From Chitinophaga sp. H8 (GTDB lineage: Bacteria; Bacteroidota; Bacteroidia; Chitinophagales; Chitinophagaceae): a DNA stretch of 64,000 bases. The notes under the pieces are model-generated. The model did no database searches. It saw nothing but the letters and a program-made list of their open reading frames with translations, and was not told where the DNA came from. Below are positions 8,997-17,532 of the stretch, one piece after another; the first letter of the stretch is position 1; each line of letters begins with the position of its first letter. Both the position numbers and the translations under genes were made by a program. The DNA lies in assembly GCF_040567655.1 (NCBI RefSeq), contig NZ_JBEXAC010000002.1, forward strand, positions 2,878,906-2,942,905. Direction: 5' to 3'.

Positions 8997-10319
8997 ATGA
9001 AACGCATGAAACCGAACATAAATATGATGCTTTTGCTGGTGCTCACCGCCTGTCTGCTTGGTGCTTGTAAGAATGAGCCCATACTTAATCCCAATGCTCC
9101 TACTATGGATGAGATCATTAAAAATCCAACCGTAAATGAGCTGAACAACCTGGTAGTTGGTACAGAATCCGGTATGCGTAAAGGGCTGGATTTTTATACG
9201 GAGATCACCGGCATTTTTGGCCGGGAGATTTATCGTTTTGCGGCTTCCGAGCCACGCTATACTCAGGAGATGATGGGTGCCGGCAACTCTCAGCTGGACA
9301 ATACTTCCTTTTATGCCAATAATAGCTGGCTGTACAGATATAATGTGGTAAGGAATGCCTATCTGCTCATAGAAGGTACGCAAAACTCTACCTACATTAC
9401 CAATGAAAAGCAGAAGAAGGGATATTATGGTTTCGCCAAAACCATCATTGCTTATCAGTTGTTGCTGAATCTGAACCTAACGTATGCCAATGGTATCAGA
9501 ACAGATGTGAAGGACTTCCGCAAATTAGGTCCTATTGTGAAAGAAGAACAGGCACTTACAGATATAGCTGCCATGCTGAAAGCGGCCAGGGAGGATCTGG
9601 CAGATGGGGAATTCCTGTTTGAGTTATCCGACGGGTTTACCGGCTTCAAAGATATCGCCGGATTTACGAAGTTTAATTATGCATTGGCGGCACGTGTAGC
9701 CATATACCGCAAGCAGTGGGCAGAAGCACTGACTGACCTGCAGGGATCATTCCTGGACCTGGCAGGCGATTTGAATACTGGTGCCTATCATATCTTTTCC
9801 ACTGCGGCGCACGATATCACCAACCCTGCATTTTATGAGCGTAATGAATCCGGAGATATCAGACTGGCACATCCATCCTATGCGGCGCAAATAGCGCCGG
9901 GGGATGACCGTATTGACAAAACTGCCCTGAGAGATGATCCGGCTACAAAAGATGGGCTTACCAGTGACCGGGATTTCTGGATCTATCGCTCAGAAACTGC
10001 TCCTGCCGCAATTATCCGCAATGAAGAACTGATTCTAATTTATGCGGAAGCGAAAATACAGTTGAACCAGTTGCCTGATGGCAAAACGGCTATAGACAGG
10101 ATCCGGAAAGCTCATAACCTGGCACCATACGGAGGGGCGTTGGATCAGGCCCCATTAATCACGGAAATGTTGACGCAACGACGGTTCTCCCTTTATGGGG
10201 AAGGACATCGCTGGGTAGATATGAGAAGATATAACCGGCTGGCTACACTGCCCATTGACAGGCCCAATGATGATGTATGGCCTCAGCTGCCTTTACCATT
10301 GGCAGAAGTAGGGAACTAG
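8997..10319 (+). CDS. RagB/SusD-family nutrient-binding lipoprotein
   Basis: Ligand-binding partner of the preceding SusC; the gap is 15 bp, so they form one operon. The product has 440 aa. The lipoprotein signal ends LLGACK, with Cys near residue 22, and is followed by NEPILNPNAPTMDEI. It shows the C-terminal RagB/SusD signature: a TPR-like EELILIYAEAKIQLNQ, then TQRRFSLYGEGHRWVDMRRY. The short length and this 'RR..LYGEG.RW.D..R' motif separate it from the SusD-like_2 proteins elsewhere in the window. It ends shortly before a terminator hairpin. Confidence 0.93.
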   Translation: MKRMKPNINMMLLLVLTACLLGACKNEPILNPNAPTMDEIIKNPTVNELNNLVVGTESGMRKGLDFYTEITGIFGREIYRFAASEPRYTQEMMGAGNSQLDNTSFYANNSWLYRYNVVRNAYLLIEGTQNSTYITNEKQKKGYYGFAKTIIAYQLLLNLNLTYANGIRTDVKDFRKLGPIVKEEQALTDIAAMLKAAREDLADGEFLFELSDGFTGFKDIAGFTKFNYALAARVAIYRKQWAEALTDLQGSFLDLAGDLNTGAYHIFSTAAHDITNPAFYERNESGDIRLAHPSYAAQIAPGDDRIDKTALRDDPATKDGLTSDRDFWIYRSETAPAAIIRNEELILIYAEAKIQLNQLPDGKTAIDRIRKAHNLAPYGGALDQAPLITEMLTQRRFSLYGEGHRWVDMRRYNRLATLPIDRPNDDVWPQLPLPLAEVGN

Positions 10320-10344
10320 GGGGAAGTAGGAATAAGACTCAAAA

Positions 10345-10391
10345 GAGGTCGGGTAAAAGCAGGTTGCTGCTTACCCGGCCTCTCGGGCTTT
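10345..10391 (+). terminator. Terminator after susC2-susD2
   Basis: GAGGTCGGGTAA...GCAG pairs with CTGC-TTACCCGGCCTC (10345-10382), with a small AA bulge and a GTTG loop. CTTTT follows within a few bases. It closes the susCD operon before the separate promoter at 10429. Confidence 0.65.
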
Positions 10392-10428
10392 TATTGTGGG
10401 CCGTTAGTATTTTATATACTTTGTTATT

Positions 10429-10436
10429 TATATTTG
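10429..10436 (+). promoter_or_regulatory. -7 promoter element for the gene at 10465
   Basis: TATATTTG matches TAnnTTTG and lies 29 bp before the ATG at 10465, giving a short leader. No clear TTTG box is present about 20 bp upstream. Together with the preceding terminator it suggests a new transcription unit. Confidence 0.45.
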
Positions 10437-10464
10437 CAGGATATTTTTAATCCCTTATGCCAAT

Positions 10465-12126
10465 ATGAAAGCAATACTCTTATTTGTTAGCCTTATCTGT
10501 GCCATACCCGGCCTGTTAAGTGCAGCTGGCCCCGGCCCTGAAGTAAAACTGAGCAAATCTTTTGCAGAACCAGTAGATGGAAATACCAGACTGCTGATGA
10601 TGAAAAACGGCAATACGCTGTTCTTCCACTTTATGCCTAAAGGAGGCATCAAGGTAGCTGTTTATGACAGCACCGGAAAACAGAAGAGAACTAAAATACT
10701 CACCGGTAAAGAATGGGATGCGGATGATCTGGCAAAAGGTACACTGGGTGGCCTGTATGAAATTAACGGCAATGCAGTGATATTCCTGGTACAGATGGTA
10801 AAGAAACGGCTTTCACTTATACGGATAGTGATAGATCCTCAAACAGCTGCGGTAAAGCAGGAAGATAATCTGGCCGCGTCCTTTAAGTATAACATCTTTA
10901 AAGGATATGCTATGTTCTTCGGAGGGGTGGCTATGCCGGAAATCAGGGTGGAAAAAGATCCCGAATCGGATTATTATGCGATCTGTGTTTTAAATAGTTT
11001 TTCCTCTGATCGTAGTAAACGTCTGGAAATAGTGCACTATGATGGTACCCACCAGGAAATTAACCGTGCCTTTTATGATTCTCCCAATGGTACGTATAAA
11101 TATATAGATCCATTGGCAATGTATGTGCATCGGGATGAGTTCGTATTTATTAGCTCATTTGGATATAATACCGCTACTTCAGGGGGAAAAGACAGTCGTA
11201 TCATCATCTCCCGGCTGGATAAAGGGGCCACTAAATTTGATCACCAGCTATTGGACTATACAGACGATTTCAGTCATGTGGAAGCGGCCCTCCAGTATGA
11301 TACTACCGAAAGAACAGTACAAATGCTAACGCTTACAACGGTGGAAAGGATAAAGGAGCTTAAGGGAAAGAATGCGAGGAATACCTATGCCACGATGCTT
11401 CATTTTATTGATCCGGCAAAGCTTACCGTAAAACATAAGCATTTCCTGGAAAATACCTATGCCTCCTCCTATGCACAGGAAAAACTAGGATATAAGCATT
11501 CCTACACCGGCATTCCGCAAAATTTTGTAATTAACCCGGACCATTCTATTACGGTGATGTCGGAAGAGATCGTTCAAACTACCACGAGCTCCGGTAATAC
11601 TTCCAGTACGACCACAGACCTTGGAGATATTGGCATTTCCAGATATGATAAATTAGGACAGGAAGTTGGCGGCTTTGCGGTAGCTAAAAAGCAACAGGTG
11701 ACGGGGATAGTAGAGCCCCTCTATATATACCGTAAAAATCATGGTGCATGGTCTTTTCGTACAGGGAGCATATTTTTTACCACCGGAATCAGTAATAAAT
11801 CTTTCTTCTCTTACGAATATGTACACAGTGGAGATGCTGAATATGTGCTGTTCAATGACTACGTTAAAAATACGGAGGGAAAAGAAACCTCCAAAAGTAA
11901 AAAGACGATGCGTTTTGTGAGTGGGACCAATACCATCTGTTATCAGAAAAAAAATAACCAGGTAGAGAAATTCTATCTGTTTGGTGATCCAGGTGAAAAA
12001 GAAGTGTCCCGCTTTGTTATTCTGGAGGGATCGGCAAGAAGTCCTGACCAGAAAACCTTTGCTACCATTATGCTGGAAAATAACGGCAATAGTAAAAGGG
12101 CGTTTGTTGCCTGGATTAAATTCTAA
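10465..12126 (+). CDS. Secreted hypothetical protein, 553 aa
   Basis: I do not recognise this family. A signal peptide ends at about LLSAAG (residue 20). The mature protein is rich in beta-strand-like segments such as DGNTRLLMMKNGNTLFFHF, YAICVLNSFSSDRSKRLEIV and EFVFISSFGYNTA. That pattern could reflect a beta-propeller-like fold, but this is a guess. There are no internal cysteine clusters, metal motifs or glycosidase motifs. The C-terminus (KRAFVAWIKF) does not look like a type IX secretion tail. It sits between a susCD pair and a GH76-like gene, so a role in recognising a carbohydrate or another extracellular ligand is possible but unproven. Confidence 0.8.
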   Translation: MKAILLFVSLICAIPGLLSAAGPGPEVKLSKSFAEPVDGNTRLLMMKNGNTLFFHFMPKGGIKVAVYDSTGKQKRTKILTGKEWDADDLAKGTLGGLYEINGNAVIFLVQMVKKRLSLIRIVIDPQTAAVKQEDNLAASFKYNIFKGYAMFFGGVAMPEIRVEKDPESDYYAICVLNSFSSDRSKRLEIVHYDGTHQEINRAFYDSPNGTYKYIDPLAMYVHRDEFVFISSFGYNTATSGGKDSRIIISRLDKGATKFDHQLLDYTDDFSHVEAALQYDTTERTVQMLTLTTVERIKELKGKNARNTYATMLHFIDPAKLTVKHKHFLENTYASSYAQEKLGYKHSYTGIPQNFVINPDHSITVMSEEIVQTTTSSGNTSSTTTDLGDIGISRYDKLGQEVGGFAVAKKQQVTGIVEPLYIYRKNHGAWSFRTGSIFFTTGISNKSFFSYEYVHSGDAEYVLFNDYVKNTEGKETSKSKKTMRFVSGTNTICYQKKNNQVEKFYLFGDPGEKEVSRFVILEGSARSPDQKTFATIMLENNGNSKRAFVAWIKF

Positions 12127-12169
12127 CCCTTTTCACCCCATCCATAATTTATTTAGAAACTTACGCGGA

Positions 12170-12215
12170 TTTTTTTCCATCTTCCTGTTCTGATATACAG
12201 GAAGATGGAAAAAAA
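12170..12215 (+). promoter_or_regulatory. Perfect 19-bp inverted repeat enclosing the GH76 start codon
   Basis: The left arm (12170-12188, seven T then CCATCTTCCTGT) is exactly complementary to the right arm (12197-12215, ACAGGAAGATGG then seven A), with an 8-nt loop. The ATG of the next gene is 12205-12207, inside the right arm. In RNA the initiation codon and its flanks would be fully paired. Because the T run precedes and the A run follows, it is not a terminator for the plus strand. Confidence 0.75.
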
Positions 12216-13287
12216 TATCTTGTTATTCCCGGTATTCCTCTTGTTGTGGATACCATACACAAAAGCACAATCCCAGGCTGTTACCAATGAACAGCGGGCA
12301 AAGGCCTTACAGGAGGCTATTTATAAGCATTTATATAATAGCAGCACACAGCTGTTTATTCAAACCAATGTGCCTGCCAAAAATCATAATCTGCATGCTG
12401 ATCTTTGGGGACTATGTGCCATGATACAGGCCGCCAATGAGATGGAGGCCCTGGACCCTGCCCAGGCATATATGCCGCCTGTAGTAAAGGCGATTGACCA
12501 GTACTATGATCCTGCTCCTCCTGCACCTGGATTTGCTTCTTATGTGATGAAGGAAAGGCAGGAAGATAGGTATTACGACGATAATCAATGGATTGGTATT
12601 GCTTATATGGATGCCTACCGTCGTAATAAACAACCCGCTTACCTGGATGGCGGCAGGATGATCTACACTTTTATGATGACAGGGTATGATACTGTTTCCG
12701 GTGGTGGGCTATACTGGCGGGAAAAGGATCTTACCACCAAAAACACCTGTTCCAATGGCCCTGGTATTTTGCTGGCCCTGCAACTGTATGCAGCCACCCA
12801 ACAAAAAGGGTATCTGGATACTGCACTATTACTGTATACCTGGACCAACCGGCATTTGCAGGCCGGAAACGGTGTATACTGGGATGCTATCAAACCTTTG
12901 CAACACCGGATAGATTCGGCGACGTATACCTATAACACGGGTACTATGCTGGAAGCTAATGTAAAACTGTATCGCCTAACAAAAGAAAAACGCTATCTAC
13001 GGGAAGCACAGCGGATAGCAGCAGGCAGCTATGATCATTTTATCAAAACCGGTAAACTAGGTACCGCCTACTGGTTTAATGCGGTACTATTAAGAGGATA
13101 TGAAGCACTATACCAGATAGATAAAAACAACAAATATCTGAAAGCCATGCAGGAGTATGCGGACCATGTATGGGAAAAGGAGCGGAATGAACAGCACCTC
13201 GTGGGACGTAAGCCGGAAAAAGAACTGCTGGCGCAGGCAGGGATGCTGGAAATATATGCCCGGCTGGCCCGGCTAAAAATACAATAG
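12205..13287 (+). CDS. Glycoside hydrolase family 76-like protein (alpha-1,6-mannanase type)
   Basis: Predicted secreted endo-acting alpha-mannan-degrading enzyme. The 360-aa product has a signal peptide (MEKNILLFPVFLLLWIPYTKAQ) and an (alpha/alpha)6-barrel-type sequence. The hallmark adjacent aspartates are in YYDDNQWIGIAYMDAYR (D125, D126). GH76 features also include LWGLCAMIQAANEME, GGGLYWREKD, NTCSNGPGILLALQLY and YNTGTMLEANVKLY. The length suits the family. No later in-frame Met precedes the signal peptide core, so the start at 12205 is well supported although it lies within a stable hairpin. Neighbouring susCD and GH3 genes fit a glycan-utilisation role. The precise substrate is inferred from the family only. 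Confidence 0.85.
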   Translation: MEKNILLFPVFLLLWIPYTKAQSQAVTNEQRAKALQEAIYKHLYNSSTQLFIQTNVPAKNHNLHADLWGLCAMIQAANEMEALDPAQAYMPPVVKAIDQYYDPAPPAPGFASYVMKERQEDRYYDDNQWIGIAYMDAYRRNKQPAYLDGGRMIYTFMMTGYDTVSGGGLYWREKDLTTKNTCSNGPGILLALQLYAATQQKGYLDTALLLYTWTNRHLQAGNGVYWDAIKPLQHRIDSATYTYNTGTMLEANVKLYRLTKEKRYLREAQRIAAGSYDHFIKTGKLGTAYWFNAVLLRGYEALYQIDKNNKYLKAMQEYADHVWEKERNEQHLVGRKPEKELLAQAGMLEIYARLARLKIQ

Positions 13288-13400
13288 TAGGATCGTAAAA
13301 AAACAGCCACCTTATCATTATCCCGTTATTTACTCCAATTGGGAAAAATATATCCGTTAATAAATTCCGGATATAGTAAACCATTGATATACTATTGAAA

Positions 13401-13408
13401 TACTTTTG
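13401..13408 (+). promoter_or_regulatory. -7 promoter element upstream of the PepSY gene
   Basis: TACTTTTG matches TAnnTTTG exactly in the 297-bp gap before the gene at 13585. No TTTG box is correctly spaced upstream (a TTG lies only 14 bp away). The leader would be about 170 bases. The rest of this gap is AT-rich and holds nothing else I can identify. Confidence 0.4.
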
Positions 13409-13584
13409 CCATTAGCTTGATACCTGTATTATTGGCTGTAAATACCTGACTAATCTGCCTTTTATAGTAAGGTTACACAAATAATATATTCTTTAAAAAC
13501 TGATGAAACCAGCATGGGGTACCCGTGCCAGGCTTCCTATTGCCATAATGGTATATTGATTTTCACAGCATCTTTTAATTGATA

Positions 13585-14829
13585 ATGGCTGCAAACACTA
13601 AAAACAAATCGCAAAAGAAACCCGGATCCCGTTCTCTGTTTTACCGGATATCCGCATGGTTGCATCTATGGCTGGGATTGATTTCCGGAATTATTGTAGT
13701 GATCATTTGTATCACCGGTTGTATATGGGTATTTAATGAAGAAATTACCGGCCTGCTGCAACCGGAAACAAATGTAGCACCCCAGCATAAAGCAATCCTT
13801 AAACCCTCCCAGATCATGGCGGTAGTGGAAAAGGAATACCCGGGTAAAAGGCCCGGATATGCTATATATAAGCAGGGGAAAACTATTGAAGTAAGCATGG
13901 GGGGCAGAAAAGGTGGCTCTACGCTGCATATAAATCCGTACTCAGGTGAAGTGATCAGTAAGATAGAACGTAAGGAAGGAGAGACCAGTTTTTTCAGATG
14001 GATATTAAACGGCCACCGTTTCCTTTGGCTGCCTTATCAGATTGGCCGGCCTATTGTTAACTACAGTACCCTGATTTGTGTGATTACATTGATCAGCGGA
14101 CTAGTGCTGTGGTGGCCCAAAAAGTGGAACAAAAACACCCGGCAGCAAAGCTTTAAGATTAAATGGGGCGCCAGCTTCAAGCGTGTGAATTATGACCTGC
14201 ATAATGTGTTCGGGTTCTATAGTTTACTGTTGCTGCTGATGATTGCCTTAACAGGTATGGTATGGGGGATTGAATGGTATAGCAAAGGACTTTACTGGGT
14301 TACAGCAGGAGGAAAGCCATTGCCGGAATTTGTAGAACTGAAATCGGATTCCCTGCAGGCCAATAAACATTACACACCTGCCCAGGCAGCCGATCTTGCA
14401 TGGAACAAGGTAACTGCCAAACATGCTGCTGCCAAAGGTTTTTATATCGCGTTCCCGGATACGGCACGTCCCAAAGCCATCATCAATATTATTGTTTATC
14501 CAAGTAAAGGCCAGTATTACAATAATCAGCGCTATGCTTTTGATCAGCATACACTGGCCGAATTGAAAGGGAATAAACTATATGAAGAAAGTTATGCAGA
14601 AGCATCTTTTGGAACCAAACTCAGGCGTATGAACTATGATATACATGTGGGCAGCATTCTGGGATTGCCAGGTAAGTTCCTGGCCTTTTTTGCCAGCCTG
14701 ATCGGAGCTACATTGCCAGTGACAGGTTTTTTGGTTTGGTGGGGCAAACGAAAGAAAAAGAAGCAGCCGGCCAAAGTACCTATCATCCCCAACGCAAAAA
14801 ATGAAGTCCCTGCTGTAGCCATCCACTAG
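13585..14829 (+). CDS. PepSY-associated transmembrane protein
   Basis: Inner-membrane protein of the PepSY_TM family, often found near TonB-dependent iron transport genes and suspected to be a ferric-chelate reductase or a periplasmic accessory. The ATG at 13585 gives 414 aa; a TTG six bases upstream is less likely. Membrane helices are visible near the N-terminus (WLHLWLGLISGIIVVIICITGCIWVF), near 153-170 (LICVITLISGLVLWW), near 210-227 (FYSLLLLLMIALTGMVWGI) and at the C-terminus (FLAFFASLIGATLPVTGFLVWW). The family signature 'H...G...G' (HLWLGLISG, HVGSILGLPGK) is present. A His-rich helix pattern (NGHRFLW, NYDLHNVFG, MNYDIHVG) could ligate haem. No receptor for iron is adjacent, so its role here is open. 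Confidence 0.85.
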   Translation: MAANTKNKSQKKPGSRSLFYRISAWLHLWLGLISGIIVVIICITGCIWVFNEEITGLLQPETNVAPQHKAILKPSQIMAVVEKEYPGKRPGYAIYKQGKTIEVSMGGRKGGSTLHINPYSGEVISKIERKEGETSFFRWILNGHRFLWLPYQIGRPIVNYSTLICVITLISGLVLWWPKKWNKNTRQQSFKIKWGASFKRVNYDLHNVFGFYSLLLLLMIALTGMVWGIEWYSKGLYWVTAGGKPLPEFVELKSDSLQANKHYTPAQAADLAWNKVTAKHAAAKGFYIAFPDTARPKAIINIIVYPSKGQYYNNQRYAFDQHTLAELKGNKLYEESYAEASFGTKLRRMNYDIHVGSILGLPGKFLAFFASLIGATLPVTGFLVWWGKRKKKKQPAKVPIIPNAKNEVPAVAIH

Positions 14830-14865
14830 CAGCAATCCGGATACACAACAAAATAAATTGGTAAA

Positions 14866-14897
14866 CGAAGGAACTACATGCCGCTGTAGTTCCTTCG
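14866..14897 (+). terminator. 13-bp perfect hairpin after the PepSY gene
   Basis: CGAAGGAACTACA (14866-14878) pairs exactly with TGTAGTTCCTTCG (14885-14897) around a 6-nt loop. AAA precedes, and TCCGTTT follows. It lies between the PepSY gene and the GH3 gene and probably separates the two transcripts, although the T run is short. Confidence 0.55.
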
Positions 14898-14959
14898 TCC
14901 GTTTAAGGCAGTTCCCCAAACCTTCGTAACTTCAGGATGTAACCTTAAAAACAGCGACT

Positions 14960-17236
14960 ATGAAAAAAGCGCATGTAATTACAGGATTATGGCTCATGGG
15001 ATTATATATGGCTGCTTTACCCGTGATTGCCCAGCAGCTACCCCGGCAGCAATTCATTCAGCGGCTGATGAAACAGATGACACTGGATGAAAAGATTGGC
15101 CAGCTAAACCTGCTCACCAGCGATATGGATGTAACCGGTCCATTTATGAAGGAGGACTATAAAAAAGAGATAGCATCTGGTTTGTGCGGGGCCATTTTTA
15201 ATGCTTATACTCCCCGTTATACGCGCCAGTTGCAGGAGATTGCCATGAAAACAAGGTTAAAAATTCCCCTGCTTTTTGGTTATGATGTGATTCATGGACA
15301 CAAGACCATTTTCCCTATTCCGCTAGGAGAAGCTTGTACCTGGGATATGGCACTGCTGGAGAAGAGTGCCCGTATTGCTGCAGAGGAAGCCAGTGCGGAT
15401 GGTTTACACTGGACTTTTTCCCCGATGGTGGATATTGCCAGGGATCCCCGCTGGGGCCGTGTAGCAGAAGGCGTGGGAGAAGATACCTGGTATGGTGTGC
15501 AGGTAGCCAAAGCCAAGGTGAAAGGTTATCAGGGAACGGACCTGTCTGCCAACAATACGATATTGGCCTGTGTAAAACATTTTGCACTCTATGGCGCAGT
15601 GGAAGCCGGGCGTGATTATAATACCGTAGATATGAGCCGGCACCAGATGTTTGAGGTATATATGCCTCCCTACAAAGCCGCTATTGATGCAGGAGTAGCT
15701 ACGGTGATGACTGCTTTTAATGAAGTAGATGGCATACCCGCTACGGGCAACAGATGGTTGCTGACAGATTTGCTGCGTAAACAATGGGGATTCAAAGGTT
15801 TTGTGGTAACCGATTACACATCTATGAATGAAATGATTCCGCATGGGGTGGCTAAAAATGAATATGAAGCTGGCGGACTGGCAATGAATGCCGGGGTGGA
15901 TATGGATATGCAGGGAAGCATATACGTTACCCAACTAAAGCAGTTGCTGCAGGATAAAAAAATAACATTGCAGCAGATAGATGCAGCAGTATACCGCGTG
16001 CTTGAGGCGAAGTATAACCTGGGGCTTTTCAGTGATCCGTTCAGGTATTGTGATACCACCAGGGCACAGCAGGTAATCCTGTCGGCGGCACATCTGCAGG
16101 CAGCAAGGGAAATAGCACAGCGCTCTATTGTATTACTGAAAAACGAAGGACAGCTATTGCCATTAAAGAAGCAGGGTACTATAGCGGTGATAGGGCCACT
16201 GGCAGATAGCAAGCGGGATATGATAGGCAACTGGTCGGCTGCCGGGGATGCAGCCAGGGCGGTGACTCTGCTGGAGGGGATCAAAAACAAATTGGGCCAG
16301 GGAGCTACTGTGTTGTACGCGCCGGGAGGACATATTACTACAGATGCCAACCTGCTGAGTAAAGCATGGCAGCAACCGCAGCTAAAGCAATCCGATACGG
16401 CGAATAGTGCGCAAATGCTGGCCACTGCATTAGAACAGGCGAAGAAAGCGGATATAGTGGTGATGGCATTGGGAGAATCTCAAGGGATGACCGGAGAAGC
16501 GGCGAGCCGGTCGGATATCAGTATTCCACCGGGGCAGCGTTCACTGCTGAAGGCAATTATGGCTACCGGAAAACCCGTGGTGCTGGTATTGATGAATGGC
16601 CGCCCCCTTACCCTGGAATGGGAAAATGAACATGTTCCCGCTATCCTGGAAACCTGGTTCCTGGGTACAACGGCAGGGGATGCTATCGCAGATGTGCTGT
16701 TTGGCGACTATAACCCTTCCGGAAAAATTACAATGACCTTTTCCCGGAACGTAGGGCAGATCCCCATTTATTATAACTATAAAAATACAGGCCGCCCATT
16801 AGATCCCAATAATAAATACTCTTCCAAATATCTGGATGTGAGCAATGAGCCGTTGTTCCCCTTTGGCTTCGGATTAAGCTATACCAGGTTTACCTATAGT
16901 CCTGTTTCTCTGGATAAAAAACAGTTGTCTTCAACAAGCAAATTACGTATAATGGTAAAGGTTGCGAATGAAGGCAACTATGACGGAGAAGAAGTGGTGC
17001 AGCTATATATCCGGGATCATCAGGGGAGCATAACCAGGCCCGTGAAAGAATTAAAAGGATTTAAGAAAATTTTCCTCAAAAAAGGAGAAAGCAGGGACAT
17101 CGTTTTTGAGTTAGGCGCCGCCGACCTGAAATTTTATGACAAAGAATTGCACTGGACAACCGAGCCTGGCAGTTTTACCGTATTTGTTGGTACCAACAGC
17201 CGCGATGTGCAGTCGGCAGATTTTACTTTGCAATGA
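14960..17236 (+). CDS. bglX: Glycoside hydrolase family 3 beta-glucosidase (BglX-like), periplasmic
   Basis: Cleaves terminal beta-linked glucose (or xylose) from oligosaccharides in the periplasm. The 758-aa protein has a signal peptide ending PVIAQQ. The N-terminal (beta/alpha)8 domain shows MKQMTLDEKIGQLNLL, FGYDVIHGHKTIFPIPLGEA and SPMVDIARDPRWGRVAEG. The catalytic nucleophile is D285 in GFVVTDYTSMNEM; most homologues have SDW or SDY. The second alpha/beta domain carries GESQGMTGEAASR, characteristic of the BglX group, and a C-terminal fibronectin-III-like domain (about 665-750) completes the usual three-domain layout. Length is normal for BglX. It stands alone between a hairpin terminator and the his leader. 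The substrate is not determined by sequence. Confidence 0.92.
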   Translation: MKKAHVITGLWLMGLYMAALPVIAQQLPRQQFIQRLMKQMTLDEKIGQLNLLTSDMDVTGPFMKEDYKKEIASGLCGAIFNAYTPRYTRQLQEIAMKTRLKIPLLFGYDVIHGHKTIFPIPLGEACTWDMALLEKSARIAAEEASADGLHWTFSPMVDIARDPRWGRVAEGVGEDTWYGVQVAKAKVKGYQGTDLSANNTILACVKHFALYGAVEAGRDYNTVDMSRHQMFEVYMPPYKAAIDAGVATVMTAFNEVDGIPATGNRWLLTDLLRKQWGFKGFVVTDYTSMNEMIPHGVAKNEYEAGGLAMNAGVDMDMQGSIYVTQLKQLLQDKKITLQQIDAAVYRVLEAKYNLGLFSDPFRYCDTTRAQQVILSAAHLQAAREIAQRSIVLLKNEGQLLPLKKQGTIAVIGPLADSKRDMIGNWSAAGDAARAVTLLEGIKNKLGQGATVLYAPGGHITTDANLLSKAWQQPQLKQSDTANSAQMLATALEQAKKADIVVMALGESQGMTGEAASRSDISIPPGQRSLLKAIMATGKPVVLVLMNGRPLTLEWENEHVPAILETWFLGTTAGDAIADVLFGDYNPSGKITMTFSRNVGQIPIYYNYKNTGRPLDPNNKYSSKYLDVSNEPLFPFGFGLSYTRFTYSPVSLDKKQLSSTSKLRIMVKVANEGNYDGEEVVQLYIRDHQGSITRPVKELKGFKKIFLKKGESRDIVFELGAADLKFYDKELHWTTEPGSFTVFVGTNSRDVQSADFTLQ

Positions 17237-17320
17237 GGCAGGAGAAAAAGCCAGGTTGCGGTCAGAAATGAGAATAACTGGCCATTTTTGCGATATTAAG
17301 AGGCGCTTTTAAAAAAATGC

Positions 17321-17350
17321 TTTGTTATTTCACAATAGTTATTACTTTTG
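17321..17350 (+). promoter_or_regulatory. Promoter of the his operon
   Basis: A TTTG box (17321-17324) and an exact -7 element TACTTTTG (17343-17350) are 18 bp apart, close to the Bacteroidota consensus spacing of about 19-20 bp. Transcription would begin around 17356, only a few bases before the leader-peptide ATG at 17362. Confidence 0.7.
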
Positions 17351-17361
17351 TACCCGATATT

Positions 17362-17424
17362 ATGAATACAAACGTACATACACATCATCACCATCATTCT
17401 TACCACACCGGTAGGCAGGTATGA
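17362..17424 (+). CDS. hisL: his operon leader peptide
   Basis: Twenty codons encode MNTNVHTHHHHHSYHTGRQV, with 7 His codons, five of them consecutive. It is followed by alternative RNA structures and then hisG. When charged His-tRNA is short the ribosome stalls in the His run, which favours the antiterminator; otherwise the terminator forms. This is ordinary ribosome-mediated attenuation. It begins right behind a strong promoter and is too short for usual gene finders. Confidence 0.92.
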   Translation: MNTNVHTHHHHHSYHTGRQV

Positions 17425-17488
17425 TATTATGTATTAAAATATATTAATGATCATTATCAGAGGCTTACCGGAACGGTAGGCCTTTTTT
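17408..17488 (+). terminator. his attenuator (antiterminator and terminator)
   Basis: The terminator is GGCTTACCG (17462-17470), loop GAA, CGGTAGGCC (17474-17482), then TTTTTT. The end of the leader ORF contains CCGGTAGGC (17408-17416), almost the same as the terminator's 3' arm. It can pair instead with GCTTACCGG (17463-17471) through one G-U pair. The two structures exclude each other, as expected for an attenuator. Confidence 0.9.
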
Positions 17489-17532
17489 ATTTTCCCCTGA
17501 TCCTGGCAGGTAAGGGAGTATAAAATTCAATC

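Noticed and set aside
15814..16425. A 203-codon open frame on the minus strand inside the GH3 gene
   Set aside because: It runs antisense through strongly conserved GH3 motifs, has no signal, RBS context or recognisable domain, and has Ser/Cys/Ala-rich composition typical of an antisense shadow.
17362..17424. The His-rich ORF as a vector-derived His-tag or a metal-binding peptide
   Set aside because: It sits between a native-type promoter and a hisG attenuator with alternative pairings and has mixed CAT/CAC codons, which is what a his leader looks like.
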